NCBI GenBank assembly: GCA_963678705.1
Contig: OY783216.1
Coordinates: forward strand, 4,464,001 to 4,528,000
Origin: Panorpa germanica
Taxonomy: Eukaryota; Arthropoda; Insecta; Mecoptera; Panorpidae
Length of the DNA: 64,000 nt
Direction: 5' to 3'
A program made the position numbers and the translations under genes. The notes beneath the pieces are model-generated. The model was not told where the DNA came from. It made no database searches and saw only the letters and a program-made list of their open reading frames with translations. How positions within the stretch are numbered: the stretch's first letter is position 1; every line of letters begins with the position of its first letter. This document shows positions 1 to 13,100 of this stretch, piece after piece.

Positions 1-592
1 TTACTTTACCCCCTACCTCATCGCCAATCACCCAAGCCAGGAGCAGCTGTCCGGCTAGAGAGAGACAGATAGGACATTCGGCAGTTATCTCTCTCTTCGC
101 GCACTCTATTCTTATCTATGCTTAAAATTGACCACGCGTTTATTGACTATTATCAAGATGTCACTATTGCGATGAATAGGACCGTTCGTTGTATAATTAT
201 AGCGCTCCCTGCAACCCCCGGACCCCTGACCATAGATATCGTCAAATGATTCATTTTCTACGTAACGCTTTTGATGTTTTGTGCTATGATTAAGTATACA
301 GCAGTAAAATGAACCGTAATGAAGCCCACCCCACCCGCTAAAGCACACCGCAGGGCAGTATTGATAAAATCTTCATAGCAAACAAATAATAATGATTAAA
401 ATTGTTATCTAATTGGAACAAACAATTACTGGAAGTATGTTAAGGTAATTTTCACAATAAACATGGAAAATGCTGGAGTTTATTAATAACTACGTAAGTC
501 AGTGTCGACCCTATCCTAATTTCAAATAGAAGTGACATTCCCAATTAGCGCTGACTTCAATTTATTTATTAGATTAAATTGTTTGAGCCAGT
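1..592. other. 5' edge of window, no gene supported
   Basis: I see no supported gene, RNA or complete repeat here. A 78-codon reading frame on the - strand (112-348) begins with a non-ATG codon and has no recognisable domain or codon pattern. The first 110 bases are less AT-rich than the rest and might belong to something outside the window. Confidence 0.4.
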
Positions 593-1552
593 CCAGCCAA
601 ACATTTTGGAGTCACTTTGCCATCATATTGAAAATGCGTAAGATCGTGTTATGAAACTCGCCTACAAATGGCGAAATCATTCCACCTGTCGGAATACAAA
701 TGAAGATAAAGTTGATGCGAACTATAATTGAAGTACAATAGTGATAGAAACGTCACAAACAGTGGCGTAACTAGGTAACCAAAGGCCCCGGTGCAAAAAA
801 AAAAACTGGGGCCCTAACTAAACTGTTTAGGTTTTATCAAGTTAAAATATAAATATATATAATAAATATTTTAAAGGTATTATCAGCTCTTTATCGTGCA
901 CTGCATGGCACAGCAAAACTACTTACTATGTGCATGAGTGTCTTGTGTGATCTCTAGTGATCGGCCAGGTTCTACAAGTGAAGAGTTTAGGAACGTATAC
1001 TTGGATTAGTAATATTGGTATTAAGCAATAAAAAAAAGTAAATCAAAATCACAAAAATCAAAAGGTTTATGCACGTATATATGTAGAACACTTTATTGTG
1101 CATAAAACATTAATAGTATATTACACACCGAGGGAAGAAAGTAAGACATTTCAACCCGCGTGTAAAACTGACTCCGTTAAAATTGGCAAACACGCGGACT
1201 GGAATATCTTACTTTCTTCGCTGGCGTGTATACTATTTTTCAGCATATTTGTAACCGAAATTTGAAATTTCTGCCACTGTTTTGCGGAAAGGTTAGTGCA
1301 GATGTCAAACTATTTATTTTCTAATAAGATTAAAAAGGCACTTTCGTCCCGTAAAACCGAGTATAAATTTAAATTTTCGGTGCACATAAGTATAAAACAA
1401 TTTATAACCTATTTTATTTACATTCCAAAGGTGGGAGAATTTTTAGATAGTACAATACGAGGTTCGCTGGTCAGGGTCTGAGGGCCCCCTGAGCTTGAGG
1501 GCCCCGGTGCCCAGGTCACAAAACAAGACACTTTACCAAATTGTTTACTGGG
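593..1552 (-). mobile_element. Family H MITE copy 1, split by another insertion
   Basis: The flanks 593-759 and 1515-1552 match, on the opposite strand, the compact family H copy at 13130-13382, including the terminal block CAAATTGTTTACTGGG at the right end. A 755-bp foreign segment (760-1514) interrupts it. The left end is degraded, so the start is approximate. Confidence 0.65.
760..1514. mobile_element. hAT-like insertion inside family H, 8-bp duplication
   Basis: This segment starts CAGTGGCGTAACTAGG and ends GGCCCCGGTGCCCAG. It is flanked on both sides by GTCACAAA (752-759 and 1515-1522), an 8-bp target-site duplication as expected for hAT elements. The two ends are only weakly inverted. 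The motif GGCCCCGGTGC appears near both ends in the same orientation. No transposase frame is seen, so it is non-autonomous or a remnant. Confidence 0.55.
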
Positions 1553-1559
1553 AGACTTG

Positions 1560-1790
1560 CTTGGTACGGTATGGAATAGGTTTTGCGCCATTCTTTGAAA
1601 ATTACAAAAGTAGCGTCACTAGAATCACTGCAATTCGTAAATTAATGATCGTAATGTCATGAAATTTTGACACGTATCGCTTGAAGGTTGGTACTAGCTA
1701 AAAATTATATAGATTTAACTGTAGTTAATCTATATGTCACACAAAAAACTTATTCAGTAATGTGATAATTGTGTTTTAAGTTATTTGTGT
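1560..1790 (+). repeat. Family G dispersed repeat, copy 1
   Basis: The block containing AAAAGTAGCGTCACTA and ATGTCATGAAATTTTGACAC recurs at about 41790-41960 and, in both orientations, at 51430-51790. It has no coding content. Boundaries are approximate. Confidence 0.5.
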
Positions 1791-2232
1791 ATGTTTGCAG
1801 CGGACTGCCCCCTCTGCCCCGCTCGGTACACCACCGATTCCAATGTATGACGTAATTTTCTTGATTTATTTATTTGAGGTTATAACCCTTGCAATGTAGG
1901 TCACACCGTGTTGTTGTGCCCATGGCAGTAATTTCCCAATATTTAACTACAAAGTCAATATCAACTTGCGCTATTTATCAATGAACTATAAAAACATTTG
2001 AATCCTATTTCATAACCTATAAAATATTTCTTTAACTGTTTCGATTATAGAACCCGTGCAAATAGCAAATCAAGGTTCTCCTGGCGAGAGAGTCTCTACC
2101 TACTGACAACCGTTTAACGACAATTTTCTTTCTCCAGAATATCGAACAGGTTCGCTGAAATATTTAATGGTATTTCGACGATGACAGACCAAACAAATGG
2201 CCGGTATTACTAGCGAATGTCGTGACCTAGAC

Positions 2233-2738
2233 CTTGTATTTAATTTAAATTATTTAGCATATGGCAATACGCGTAGTCATTCACAGTACCATTTTTAATT
2301 TAATTTATTATTTAAGTTTTCTTAGTTTTTTTAGAACCTTACAAGGTCCAATGTTTTAAATTAGAAATGCTAAATATTATATTAAAACCTCCAAAATGTG
2401 ACAATCTGTCAAAATGCAGTAGGATTTACTTTTAAAAGAAGTTTAATGTCAGTTTTAAAAATATATAGAAGTAAAAACAATTTCTATTACTAATTGTTAT
2501 TAAAAATATCAAATTTAATTATTTAACATACAATTTTGTCGAACTGTCAAAATTTATATTACTAACGATGCATACGCACCAACTAAATTAACTAAACTTA
2601 AATTAAAACACAAATGTGGAAAGAAATGGTTAAACGAAAATCTGCAATCTAGATTACAATATTAAATAAAAACAGTAAATTAAATTATTAAGTAAAAACA
2701 GTAAATTAAATATCAAAACAGTGAGTGGGAATGAGGCT
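2233..2738 (+). mobile_element. Family C MITE copy 1 (left end missing)
   Basis: It shares its full body with the copies at 11078, 20303 and 53345, including the block GGCAATACGCGTAGTCATTC near one end and the right end GTGAGTGGGAATGAGGCT, followed by TAA. The left terminal block ATTCCCACTCACTG is absent, so this copy is 5'-truncated. Other copies show TTA duplications typical of PIF/Harbinger MITEs. Confidence 0.65.
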
Positions 2739-3276
2739 TAAGACAAGCTGACATATTTTAATTTAAGTAAATTATGTTAAAGAGAACATTAAAACATGCA
2801 GATAGCAGTAGAGGATCTTAGAGGGCACTATTGGAGATCTTGGAGGACTCTATTATACCTCCAGTATAAATCTGCCACAGATCCTATTCGTGAACTTAGG
2901 TAGACTTGTGAATCCTTGTTATTTCATTAAATATTAAGAAATCGTTGATAACAACTTGAATTGAACCCTTCAAGAACTACTCTAAAGAGAATAAACAAAT
3001 TTAATGACTCTTCATTCAAATTTAAAGTAAATAATAATTAATTTCTTTATTTGGCAATTCTAAAATCCACTTTATTTAATAGGTAGTGAGAATTTTACAG
3101 CTGCGTCAAAATAATAATTGAAAACTGACAACTGAGTGATGTTTCGTGTAGGTGTTATCGTTGTGGTAGACTATTAGGGGCACGGTTCAATAGGAGTGAT
3201 ACGGGGCACGTATCAATGGGGAGGGTTACGGTCTACAAGCTATAGCGTATGGACTACGTCAGGTGTTGTTGAACCC
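2739..3276. other. Non-coding AT-rich stretch
   Basis: Between a family C copy and a LINE insertion I see no open reading frame, tRNA or repeat that I can assign. It lies upstream of the first recognised Kif12 coding exon and could contain promoter or 5' UTR sequence, but nothing shows this directly. Confidence 0.3.
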
Positions 3277-3291
3277 AAAATTGCGATTATA

Positions 3292-3714
3292 TTTTTCTTA
3301 TATTAATTGTGTGCCTTTCGGCTTTACAATCTACATTATTATATTTCTTAATGCATTTCATATAAATTCAAAGTTAAAAAGTAAACTTAAACTATTCTAG
3401 ACTATTACTACTTCGAATAGTACTTTCTGTTTTTTCTTTTCTTGATCCTCTTACTTCATGTCCCCTACTCCTCCTTTATTCACACCGTTTCCTGCTTCTC
3501 CTTCGCTATTGCCTGTATCTTCATCTATCACCTCTTGCCTTCCTTGTCTCCTCTCGACAAACCCTCTATTATCTTTTCACTATCCTTCCTGCCTTCTCTC
3601 TTCGTTTTCACTTCTCCACTTATGTCTATTACAGGCATAAACGCTCTATCTTTACTACTTCCTCTTGACTCTTTTACTTTACTATTTCTTCTTGACACTC
3701 GTCCTTTACTATGT
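3292..3714 (-). mobile_element. 5'-truncated LINE 3' end, 15-bp duplication
   Basis: On the - strand this reads as a LINE 3' end closing with GATTGTAAAGCCGAAAGGC and an AT-rich tail. It is flanked by perfect 15-bp direct repeats AAAATTGCGATTATA (3277-3291 and 3715-3729), the mark of target-primed reverse transcription. The 180-codon + strand frame that crosses it is antisense to a pyrimidine-rich 3' UTR and is not a gene. The element at 6876-7096 shares the same 3' end. Confidence 0.75.
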
Positions 3715-3882
3715 AAAATTGCGATTATAATAATAACGTTGTTTTATTTTATCAAGATATTTATAAAATTACATATAGTGTTTATCCCCGTCGCGAAGCG
3801 ACGTCTGTCTTTTATGTGTGAATTGAATTTCATCTCAAATTTTAATTTCCTTTTTCAATTCAAATATTTATCTCATTCTATA

Positions 3883-3943
3883 AGTCACGATAAAAGTCGC
3901 AGTCACGATAAAAGTCGCAGTCACGATAGAAGTCGCAGTCACG
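3883..3943 (+). repeat. 18-bp tandem repeat, about 3.4 units
   Basis: The unit AGTCACGATAAAAGTCGC is repeated at 3883-3900, 3901-3918 and 3919-3936 (one A-to-G change in the third), with a partial unit to 3943. It lies about 160 bp upstream of the first Kif12 coding exon. The repeat is in frame with a spurious frame and is not taken as coding. Confidence 0.85.
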
Positions 3944-4103
3944 TAACGAGATTTTTTTACCGTGACGATATTTTTTACTCATGATTTATGACTCAACCAC
4001 TGTACTGTCATTTCTGATTCAAATAAAGTTTCTGTTAACTTGTAAACTAGTTTTATATTTGATTTTATCTTTGATCTATTGTTGCAGCACTGGGAGTGTC
4101 GAT

Positions 4104-7100
4104 ATGTCAGAGATTGGCAGCGAATCGGGATCTCCAGAGGATAATATTAATGTTGTTGTAAGGTAAGTGATCAAAATTACTTTTAATTCTATGAGTACCC
4201 GCTAAACACAGTTACGGTATTTAAGATTTATCTAATGTTTTTCAAATTAATAGAATCATAATATTACTTAAATAGGATTAACGGCTATTAAGGAGGTATA
4301 GGACGTTAACGTAAATGATGAAAACGTTGTGAAATTTGGAGGGTCACTACAAATAGTAAAAATACATGCTGTCTCAAGCTGTCAGATTTAGGGTTCCTAG
4401 TTTTCTTTTTATACATGATTAAAAACAGTTATTTTCAATACAAATCATAATTTTTAGCTCCATTTCACCACATAATATAACATTTAACTATGAAAAAAAT
4501 GGTGACACGGCTTTCAAAAACTAGGTGTATATAAAATAATCTTTTCAGTAACTATTGCAAAAAGAAAATTATCAAAAGGATACCTATTTACGAAAATATT
4601 TAAATAAAACCAGTAAGAAACAGTAAATGTAGGTTATAAGCCGGCAACGTCGCAAATGCCAATTTGAGCAGGAAATTCAAAATCGGAATAAATGTTATAT
4701 AAAATATAACAATTTATTGGTCAAAGAACCAAATCACGCATGCGTCAACACACGTAAGTTTACCGCGTTGCCAAATTTATTATTCCTTTCTCAAAATATT
4801 TAATTTGAATTTAAATTGAATTTATATAAATTTGATATTAATTATAGGTAATTTTTAATTTATTAAACTATTATATGCATAACAAATTATTTAAACAAGC
4901 AAATAGCAGTTTAATAGCGAATTTAAAAATTCATTTTCAAAGGTACAGTCCCAATATTTGCTCGTCCCTCATGTACTTCGTATTTTGCATTTCGTATTAC
5001 CGAGAGATAAACTTTTAGTATTGACGGTACGTTCTGTACCTCCTTAACGGCTATTAAGATCTTAAATATCCCTTTTGTTAAGTTCCGTAAAATAATGTTT
5101 TAATCAATCTTTGTCATATAAAGATAGAGATAACAACATCTGCACACATTGAACAGAAAGAAATAATACTAATAATTTTATCTTAAAACTTCTCGTGTTC
5201 AAATATATTCTCAATGTGTTTTCAGTGTTTCTCAGTGTTTTGTGATAAGCGGGAAATAACAAATAGTCATATAAGTTATATAAGTAACACTAAACAATGA
5301 CCAATTTCAGAGTGAGACCTTTAAACGATAAAGAAAGAAAAAGTGGACAAGATGCTGTAGTACAATTTCCAGGAAATGGGCAACTTTTGGTAAATTTAAA
5401 AATTTTATAACAGATTTTTAAAATAAATAATTTAAATATTCAAAATACACACTGCTAAACAATTTTTGAAGAATCACCACACCCCAAAAAGTTTAGAAAA
5501 TTTTCATGCTTAATTATGGATTTTGCAACTTGTCTAATAACAATTCTCGAACATTCCAGTGTGCCGGTATTGCGGGGGGTCCAGCAGGCGGTCAGAAGCC
5601 TCGTTTATTTTCTTACAATGTGGTATTCGAACCTGGTGCTACACAGGGCGACGTCCTGGAGTTCAGTGGGGTTAAACGACTGCTCGAGATGGCTGTTCAA
5701 GGGTTCAACTGTACCTGCTTCTGCTACGGACAAACTGGAAGTGGAAAAACGCACACATTGACGGGGCCTCCAGGTCTTGTAAGTACACACACTGAACATT
5801 GTTTGTCATGATTGTTTTATTACCTTTTAAAACTGTCAAGCTCTGTTTAATAATTATTAACGCTGTAATTATACATAATAATTAATAATTAGACGTTGGG
5901 GACAACTAATAAAAGCTATTAGTTACTACGGCCGTGGTTTGTTGCTATAACAATCAATTTAGGAAAGAGAACGACTCATTTTTTAAGTATTATTTCGAAG
6001 TATATGTCCCCTCCCCTCTCTTCGTCTTGCCTCTTTTTTTGTTCCATGGTCTAAACCTTGTGATCATTCTCATTTCCTTCCCTCCCTGTTTACCCAGGTA
6101 CTCCGCCATTCCACTCGTTCGCATCTCCTGCGACGAGAGTTCTGTGGTAACTCAGCCGTATCTTTACTGTACCTTACTTCATCCGTCTTCTTCTTCTTCT
6201 TTCGTAGTACCCTCTCTCCTTTTCCCATTTTGTATTCTCTGCTTTCCTAATTAGTCTTCTTCATTTTACCTGACCTACAAACTCTTCATTTCCTCCATGT
6301 AACCTGTCTGAACTTGTGGCATTGAACTCTGGGGAACAACTAGCGTTTCAAACATAGAAATACTAGAAACAATTTAGTCTAAGACAGTAAGGACCATTAT
6401 GGAGATCCTGTGGTACATAAGCAACAAATACATAAACCATGATTTCGGCATTACAACTGTGAAAGAAGATATTAACAAATTCAGCCAAAGATACCAGCAG
6501 CGACTAAACAGTCATCCAAACTATCTAGCTGTGAATTTACTAGATAACCATACGTCTGACTTTAAAAGACTAAAAAGACATAGTGTGTTAAAGCTACCAC
6601 AACGTTTTTAAATGTCATTCATAGATATAGCCGTCACTGGACGACTATTGCTTATCTAGGTTAATTTTCATTTTTAGCATAGATACTTATTTTAACAGAT
6701 TGTAACGTGGCGTATTATTATTAAAAAAATTCAATTATCAAGTACCCCGTCGTGCATACCCCAAAATATATGAATTAAGGCGAAACGATACTTGGCCATT
6801 TTTCCTAAAGAAATATAGATGGCGATACTATACAGCAGGTTAAATATTATCAAAAGAACCATGTTCTTTTATGTTATATATATATATTTATTTATTTATT
6901 GTTCGCCTTTCGGCTTTACAATCTACATTCTTAATACATTTCATATACTTCAACTTACAATTAAATTTACATTATTCTCCACCCGCTTATTTATTCTCCT
7001 GTTTTTTCTTTCCTTCTTACTATTTCCGCCATCCACCTCTTTCCTTCACTGCCTCCCTTTAATAGCTGGCCAATATTCCTTTCGCTGTTGTTTCGCATGT

Positions 7101-10100
7101 TCTTTTATGTTTAAATCGTTTATGTAAGTAACTATAAACGCGAATCAAAATCCAAAGCTGCAATTAGTTAGATGAATAACGTATCTACATTTTAAGCTTT
7201 CTTCCACTGACTTTTAATGAGTTGAAACCGCAAAAATAAGTTTTAAAAATGAATATTGCTATATTTTCTAGTTAAATTCCAATTTTTATATGACTGGTAA
7301 CATTTCTAAGGGTTTGTCATAAATTTTATAATCTTTATTATGGTTCTCAAACACTCAAGAAATGTTTGTCATATAAAAATTGGAATACAGTCACAAATAT
7401 TTTAAGTATGTATTATATCTATCATCCAGTTTATTAGTGAGGCATCTCCTAATATTGAGTTTTGAGAAAACAATATTACAGTTTATCTTTATTATAATTA
7501 TGTTTCGTTGCATTTCGATCAAGTTCGATCAGCCGAAATAACTAACACATTTCATAACGATTATATTTATTATATTAACATTAGTACGAAATTCTAACCT
7601 AAAAAATAGAAATATTTTATGTCATGGTTACAAAGCAAATAAAAACGTTTTTGTGTTAAACCAATATCTTGATAACAAAACAAATTGTTTGGAATTGTAT
7701 GTTAGAATACAATGGCAGCGCTAGTGCTAAACCTAAATGCTTTGATAACAAACGTTTTAATTCACAATGTGTTTATTTATTAGAAAAAACCTTTATACAT
7801 TCGTATATAGTATTACTGTATTCCTGGATAGACGGTTGACGTAACAATTGAGGTCAAGTCTAGGACAAAAAAATCTATAATATTATTCATTGTCCTATAT
7901 CGCAATGTTACGCTGGTTATATAACAAAGAAAATAAGGGATGATAACAGCACTGCTGGTGTAGTGGTATCATGCAAGATTCCCATTCTTGCGACTCGGGT
8001 TCGATTCCCGGGCAGTGCAACTCTTTTTTTTACAAGAACTACTTCGTTTACTTTATTTTGCCATATAGTTTAAGCCCCCAATCTTATATAGCCTTACAAT
8101 CTTTCTTTACAATCAGAGAGCCCATCCGAGAGAAATTAATTATAGATACGGGATGATGATTAGGCTTCCTCGCTGTATTGTTTTACTTCTACATAGTATA
8201 ACCTACTGTAAAATTAATTTACAATGGGTGCTACTATCCCTAACCGACTCTGGATACCAAGACTAATTAAACGACATGCAACAAATATTACTTTGTAAAT
8301 ATATGTAATACAAATTACGAGAGTTCAACGGTGTTTCATGCTTACAAGAGGTTATAAGAGCCGTATAAATCTACGATACAATGGTGATTTTTAGTTCACT
8401 CGTTCCTATATACAGCATAAAAAAATTAGTCAAACGGCACAACTCATTTTAAGGGGGGGTAAGGTCAAAACGATAAAAGAGAAGAATATTTTCGATAATG
8501 TTTTTTGACGACATAGTTAATATATATAATTATTTCTATAATTACTACATGATAAAATAACATTTGAAGAATACTTTACGAAATTTTCATAAATAAATGT
8601 CAAGAAATGAGGCATTGACAGCGAATCTCCGCTGACGTCACAAAAAAATGTTACATTGCGGTGCCACTCATAGCTCATCACTGTATTTTCTTAAATGGAA
8701 AATTCAAAATGATTTCATTAGTTAATAAGTTACTGCAGGTAACGCTGTCGACTTTTTCTTTTTTTATTGATTTTTCAATTTTTTACAGCACTTAAAATTC
8801 AAAATATCGATTTTACATGAAAAAAATTAGAAACTTTGTTATTTTAAAATACGTTAAAATAAAAAAATATAAAAAAACTCGACAGCGTTATCTCAGCATT
8901 TATCTAAAGAAAGAGTGTGCAAAATTTCAAAAGAATCGGTCCAGTAGATTTTGAGCTAGACACCGACTCTGAAAAAGCAATGTGTGAGAAAACCGCGTTT
9001 AAAAGATTCAAAGTAGCAGACTTAAAACTCTATATCTCCGAAAGCTTTACTTCAATCGACTTCAAATTTTTACACAATAAACTTAATATGTACAATAATA
9101 TAAATAAATAAAAAAATAATGAAAAAAAAAAAGTTGAAACCTTATTCCCCCCTTAAGTGTTAGTCACTGACGGACCATCGCTATTTAAACTATATATGCA
9201 GGTAAGCATAATAAAATACCATAATCCTTGAACTCTAAAGGAGTGAAGGAGTAACATAAGTTAAAAAGACAAATTGACCGCTTCCTCATGGGACAATATC
9301 TCTCTGTATACAATAATAAAATATCGAAACAAACTTTCTATAAAGAGTTAAGTAATTTTTAAAACAAAGTTCTAGTAAGAAGAAGTTACGTACGTAATTT
9401 TTCGTATTCTATTTATGAAGTAACATCTGATACCAATTATATATTAACAAGTTATTGTTATATTGATTAATGGAAATGAAATATTTCATGAAACATACAA
9501 ATAAGTTTAAGAACAGTTCAAGGTTCTCCCAAAGAAAGTAAATAAGTATTAAAACAAGTTAAGAAACTTGTCCTATATTCTAAAATAAACTACAGATAAT
9601 TGTATTTTATGTAATATTTGTTTATATCTATAAAAAAGTAGTAGTTTACACAAACTATACCTAAATAAGGTTCTATATCGTGGAAAAATCTTGTGAATAC
9701 ATTAGTCTGAGTGAATGGGCTTGTGTCCTATGTCTTAATTTCTATAAAACTGTACTATATATTGATAAAGTGGGTTACTAGAACCTCAAATGTTCAATTA
9801 TGTTTTAATAACTCCTTATATGTTAGGAGATATTAACAATTAAAAAAGTTATTGTGTCTCTTTAATTGAATGTAGAAAATGCTCATAAATCTCTGCTATA
9901 TGTATTTATATATCAAAATATCAAATATTATTTACAGCTATTTCAAGGAACAATAAAATTCCAATATTATGTCTGCCTTAGCAGGGTTAAATAAAATAAA
10001 AACTTATTATTCTTTGTCTTGACTTGATTATTTGACTACCAACAGCTACAAAATATTACCACAGCACTGACCTACTCAACAAATAACTGACGTTAAAATC

Positions 10101-13100
10101 CATTTCACGTTATACAAATATGGCCGAACATCTCTAGCGCTAAAATTACAATTCAAACTTTTAATTGTTATATCTCCGTCAATATTTAGATATTTAATAA
10201 AATAGACACGCCAATACACATTTATTAACATCAATTTCAATCAACAATTGAAAAATCGACCACTAAAAAATTAAGACACAAGCCCATTGTTTACACGCCT
10301 GGTACATTTCTTACGTTGTAACTCTTTTCTCACAGTGTACCTTCGCCCATTTTCCTAACCTTGTTGCTAAGTTTGACTCATTACCACTGTTGATTATTTC
10401 CCACCTTTCCTGTTGTCCATTATGTGTAACACAAATCAAACATTCATGATTATTTTCATTGTAACTAACGCACTATAATCAATAACAAAACAACACTCCC
10501 CCTTCCCTATTTACCCCTTAATTGGTTAGGGAAAGTATCAACCATCAATTAATAACCCAACTTTTTCTTCTATTTGTTCACAGTTCGACGGGGGCACTGC
10601 CAGCACCTCCGAGGACCATGGCTTGGTGTTTAGATCGTTCGTGTATTTATTCAAACTGCTAAAAGAGAAGAATGACGCCCATTTTGTGCTAAAGGCTTCG
10701 TTTTTAGAAATCTATAATGAGAAGGTGAGTGCCTTGTGACTTCAAAAGCAATTATTACTTCAGGGGGAGACCGGAAATACGGAAATCCGGGTACAATAAC
10801 TATTAATTATGTATCATGAGTGTACAAAATATAAAGGGAGTTGAAAATTGATGATGGAAAGTGGAGGGGTGTGAAAACTAACAGAGTAGTAGTTTTATAG
10901 CCTGGGTCAGTCACTGCGTAACGTTTGCATAAATTCTTTTTAAGAAAAGAAAATTATATTGGTCCTTTTAGCACCTGGCGAAAATATATCAATATATTCC
11001 AAAAGAAACGGTCACTTAAAGTAAAGGAGAATTCAGTTTTAAGGTCGACTGTTGATCACTGTTGCTACAGAATATTAAGTATCATTCCCACTCACTGCTC
11101 TAACTTAATTTTGTATTTAATTTAAATTGTTTAGCATATTGCAATACGCGTAGTCATTCACAGTACCATTTTTATCTTACAAGGTCCAATGTTTTAAATT
11201 CAAAATATTAAATTAAGAAAAACTATATTATACTAGCTGTCCCGGCCACGCGTTGCTGTGTCTAACGTTACATAGCGCCATCTATTGAATATTTACTCAA
11301 TCTAGTCAACAGAATATTTACTCAATCTAGTCAACAGATGTCGCCATCATCGTCGCCAGATGTCATATGTCATATACAGATAATTAATAGACAAATAATT
11401 TGCAATAAGATAATATTGCAATCATAAATTGAGATGTAAGCTATCCTATCTTTCAAGTTGGATCAAACTGCACACGGTGTACAAATTTGATTAAAATCGG
11501 TTAAGTAGTTTAGGAGTCCATCGCGGACAACACAGTGACACGTAATTTATATATATTAAGATTAAGATTATAACCTCCAAAATGTGACAATCTGTCAAAA
11601 TGCAGTTGGATTTACTTTTAAAAAAAGTTTAATGTCAGTTTTTGAAAAATATAGAAGAGAAAACAATTTCTATTACTAAGTGCCTTATTCTGTAACTTTT
11701 CAAAAAGTCGACCTTATTTTTTCAGCGGTGAAAACACTTAATTTTTTCACCGCTCGAATAAAGTCACTGTATTTAAAATATCTAAAGTGGTATTCTGTAT
11801 GCAAAATTTTCCATCGCCCTTATAATATACAACAGTGAAAAAGTATAGTGACGTATTTTAAGATGTCATCAATTTTAAAAATATTCGTCCAATCACGGCA
11901 TTCAGAATATTCAAATATTTAAAAATTCAAACACTTGACAAGTACGAATACATGTCAATTAACAAGCAACATAACCTCACTTTCTGAAATATTTATATTT
12001 GTATATTCATATGACTATACATATACTGTGTATTAAAAAATTTGTACTGAAATTCAAATTATAATTCAAATTGTTTGACTGTTCTAAAAAAGACAGCGAT
12101 GGAAAATTTTAAAGTCACCGCTAAAGGCGACCTTATAATTTGGTCGATTTTTTTCCAGCGACAAAAATAAAATCGATGTAAATTTCTTACAGAATACCAA
12201 ATAAAAAATCATCGCTTTTGTGACGTCATTTTACAGGTATGAATTTTTTTCACCGGTGGAAATACTTTACAGAATAAGGCCCTAATTGTTATTAAAAATA
12301 TCAATTTTAATTATTTCACAAACAATTTTGTCGAACTGTCAAAATTTATATTACTAACGATGCATACGCACCAACTAAATTAACTAAACTCAAATTAAAA
12401 CACAAATGTGAAAAGGAATGCTTAAACGAGAACCTGAAATCTAGATTACAATATTAAATAAAACAGTAAATTGAATATCAAAACAGTGAGTGGGAATAAC
12501 TTCGATACCTTTTTAATAATTTCTTTTTAAAGTTCAACAGTTCACGAATGCACACTAACAACTAATTATCATAAATCTTGATTAAGTCGACGTGTGGAAA
12601 TAATAACTTCTCTATGTCATTTCAGCAACTCAGTCGGTTCTCGTTGTTACCGATTTACCGCAGCGGAATATTTAATGGTATCGATTTTAAATCACTTCAC
12701 AATTTGCACAAACATTTTGCAAGCTTTGTGTGAATATTAAATTGATCGGTCTTGATAAACGACTGAGATATGAGAATGGTTATTTGTCTGTGACAATAGC
12801 AAATAAAAATCAAATGCTTATTTACCTTTCATATTTAATACGTTAATAAATTTAATTGCGCGTTAATATTTAATCGCAAAGGAATTTCGTATATAATTCA
12901 TTTTGTATACGAAATATCGATCTTAGATTTTATATATTAAATTCTTAATTATTATAACCATGGCCACTACATAACTATGGATCATCCATTAATTATGTCA
13001 CACAAATTTAATGTCTTTTTATTAACCCTCCCCCACACTACCCTTGTTATGATTTTCGGTCTTATTTTTTTTACTTATTTTGGAAGCCGAATTTTACATT

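Larger units (their letters stand above)
11078..12500 (+). mobile_element. Family C MITE copy 2, carrying two nested insertions
   Basis: The left end AGTATCATTCCCACTCACTG follows a TTA (11075-11077). The right end reads CAGTGAGTGGGAATAACT. Two foreign elements lie inside (11233-11567 and 11680-12282). Sister copies at 2233 and 20303 run through both points without interruption and supply the empty sites. It lies in Kif12 intron 4. Confidence 0.8.

Noticed and set aside
112-348. 78-codon - strand frame near the window start
   Set aside because: Non-ATG start, no family resemblance, no supporting splice sites or poly(A) signal.
3442-3984. 180-codon + strand frame rich in Ser, Leu and Phe
   Set aside because: It runs antisense through a pyrimidine-rich LINE 3' end and then through the 18-bp tandem repeat. 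No domain, no splice context.
5934-6254. 106-codon + strand frame in Kif12 intron 3
   Set aside because: Pyrimidine-rich, with runs of Ser/Pro/Phe codons. It looks antisense to non-coding or repeat DNA; no recognisable domain.
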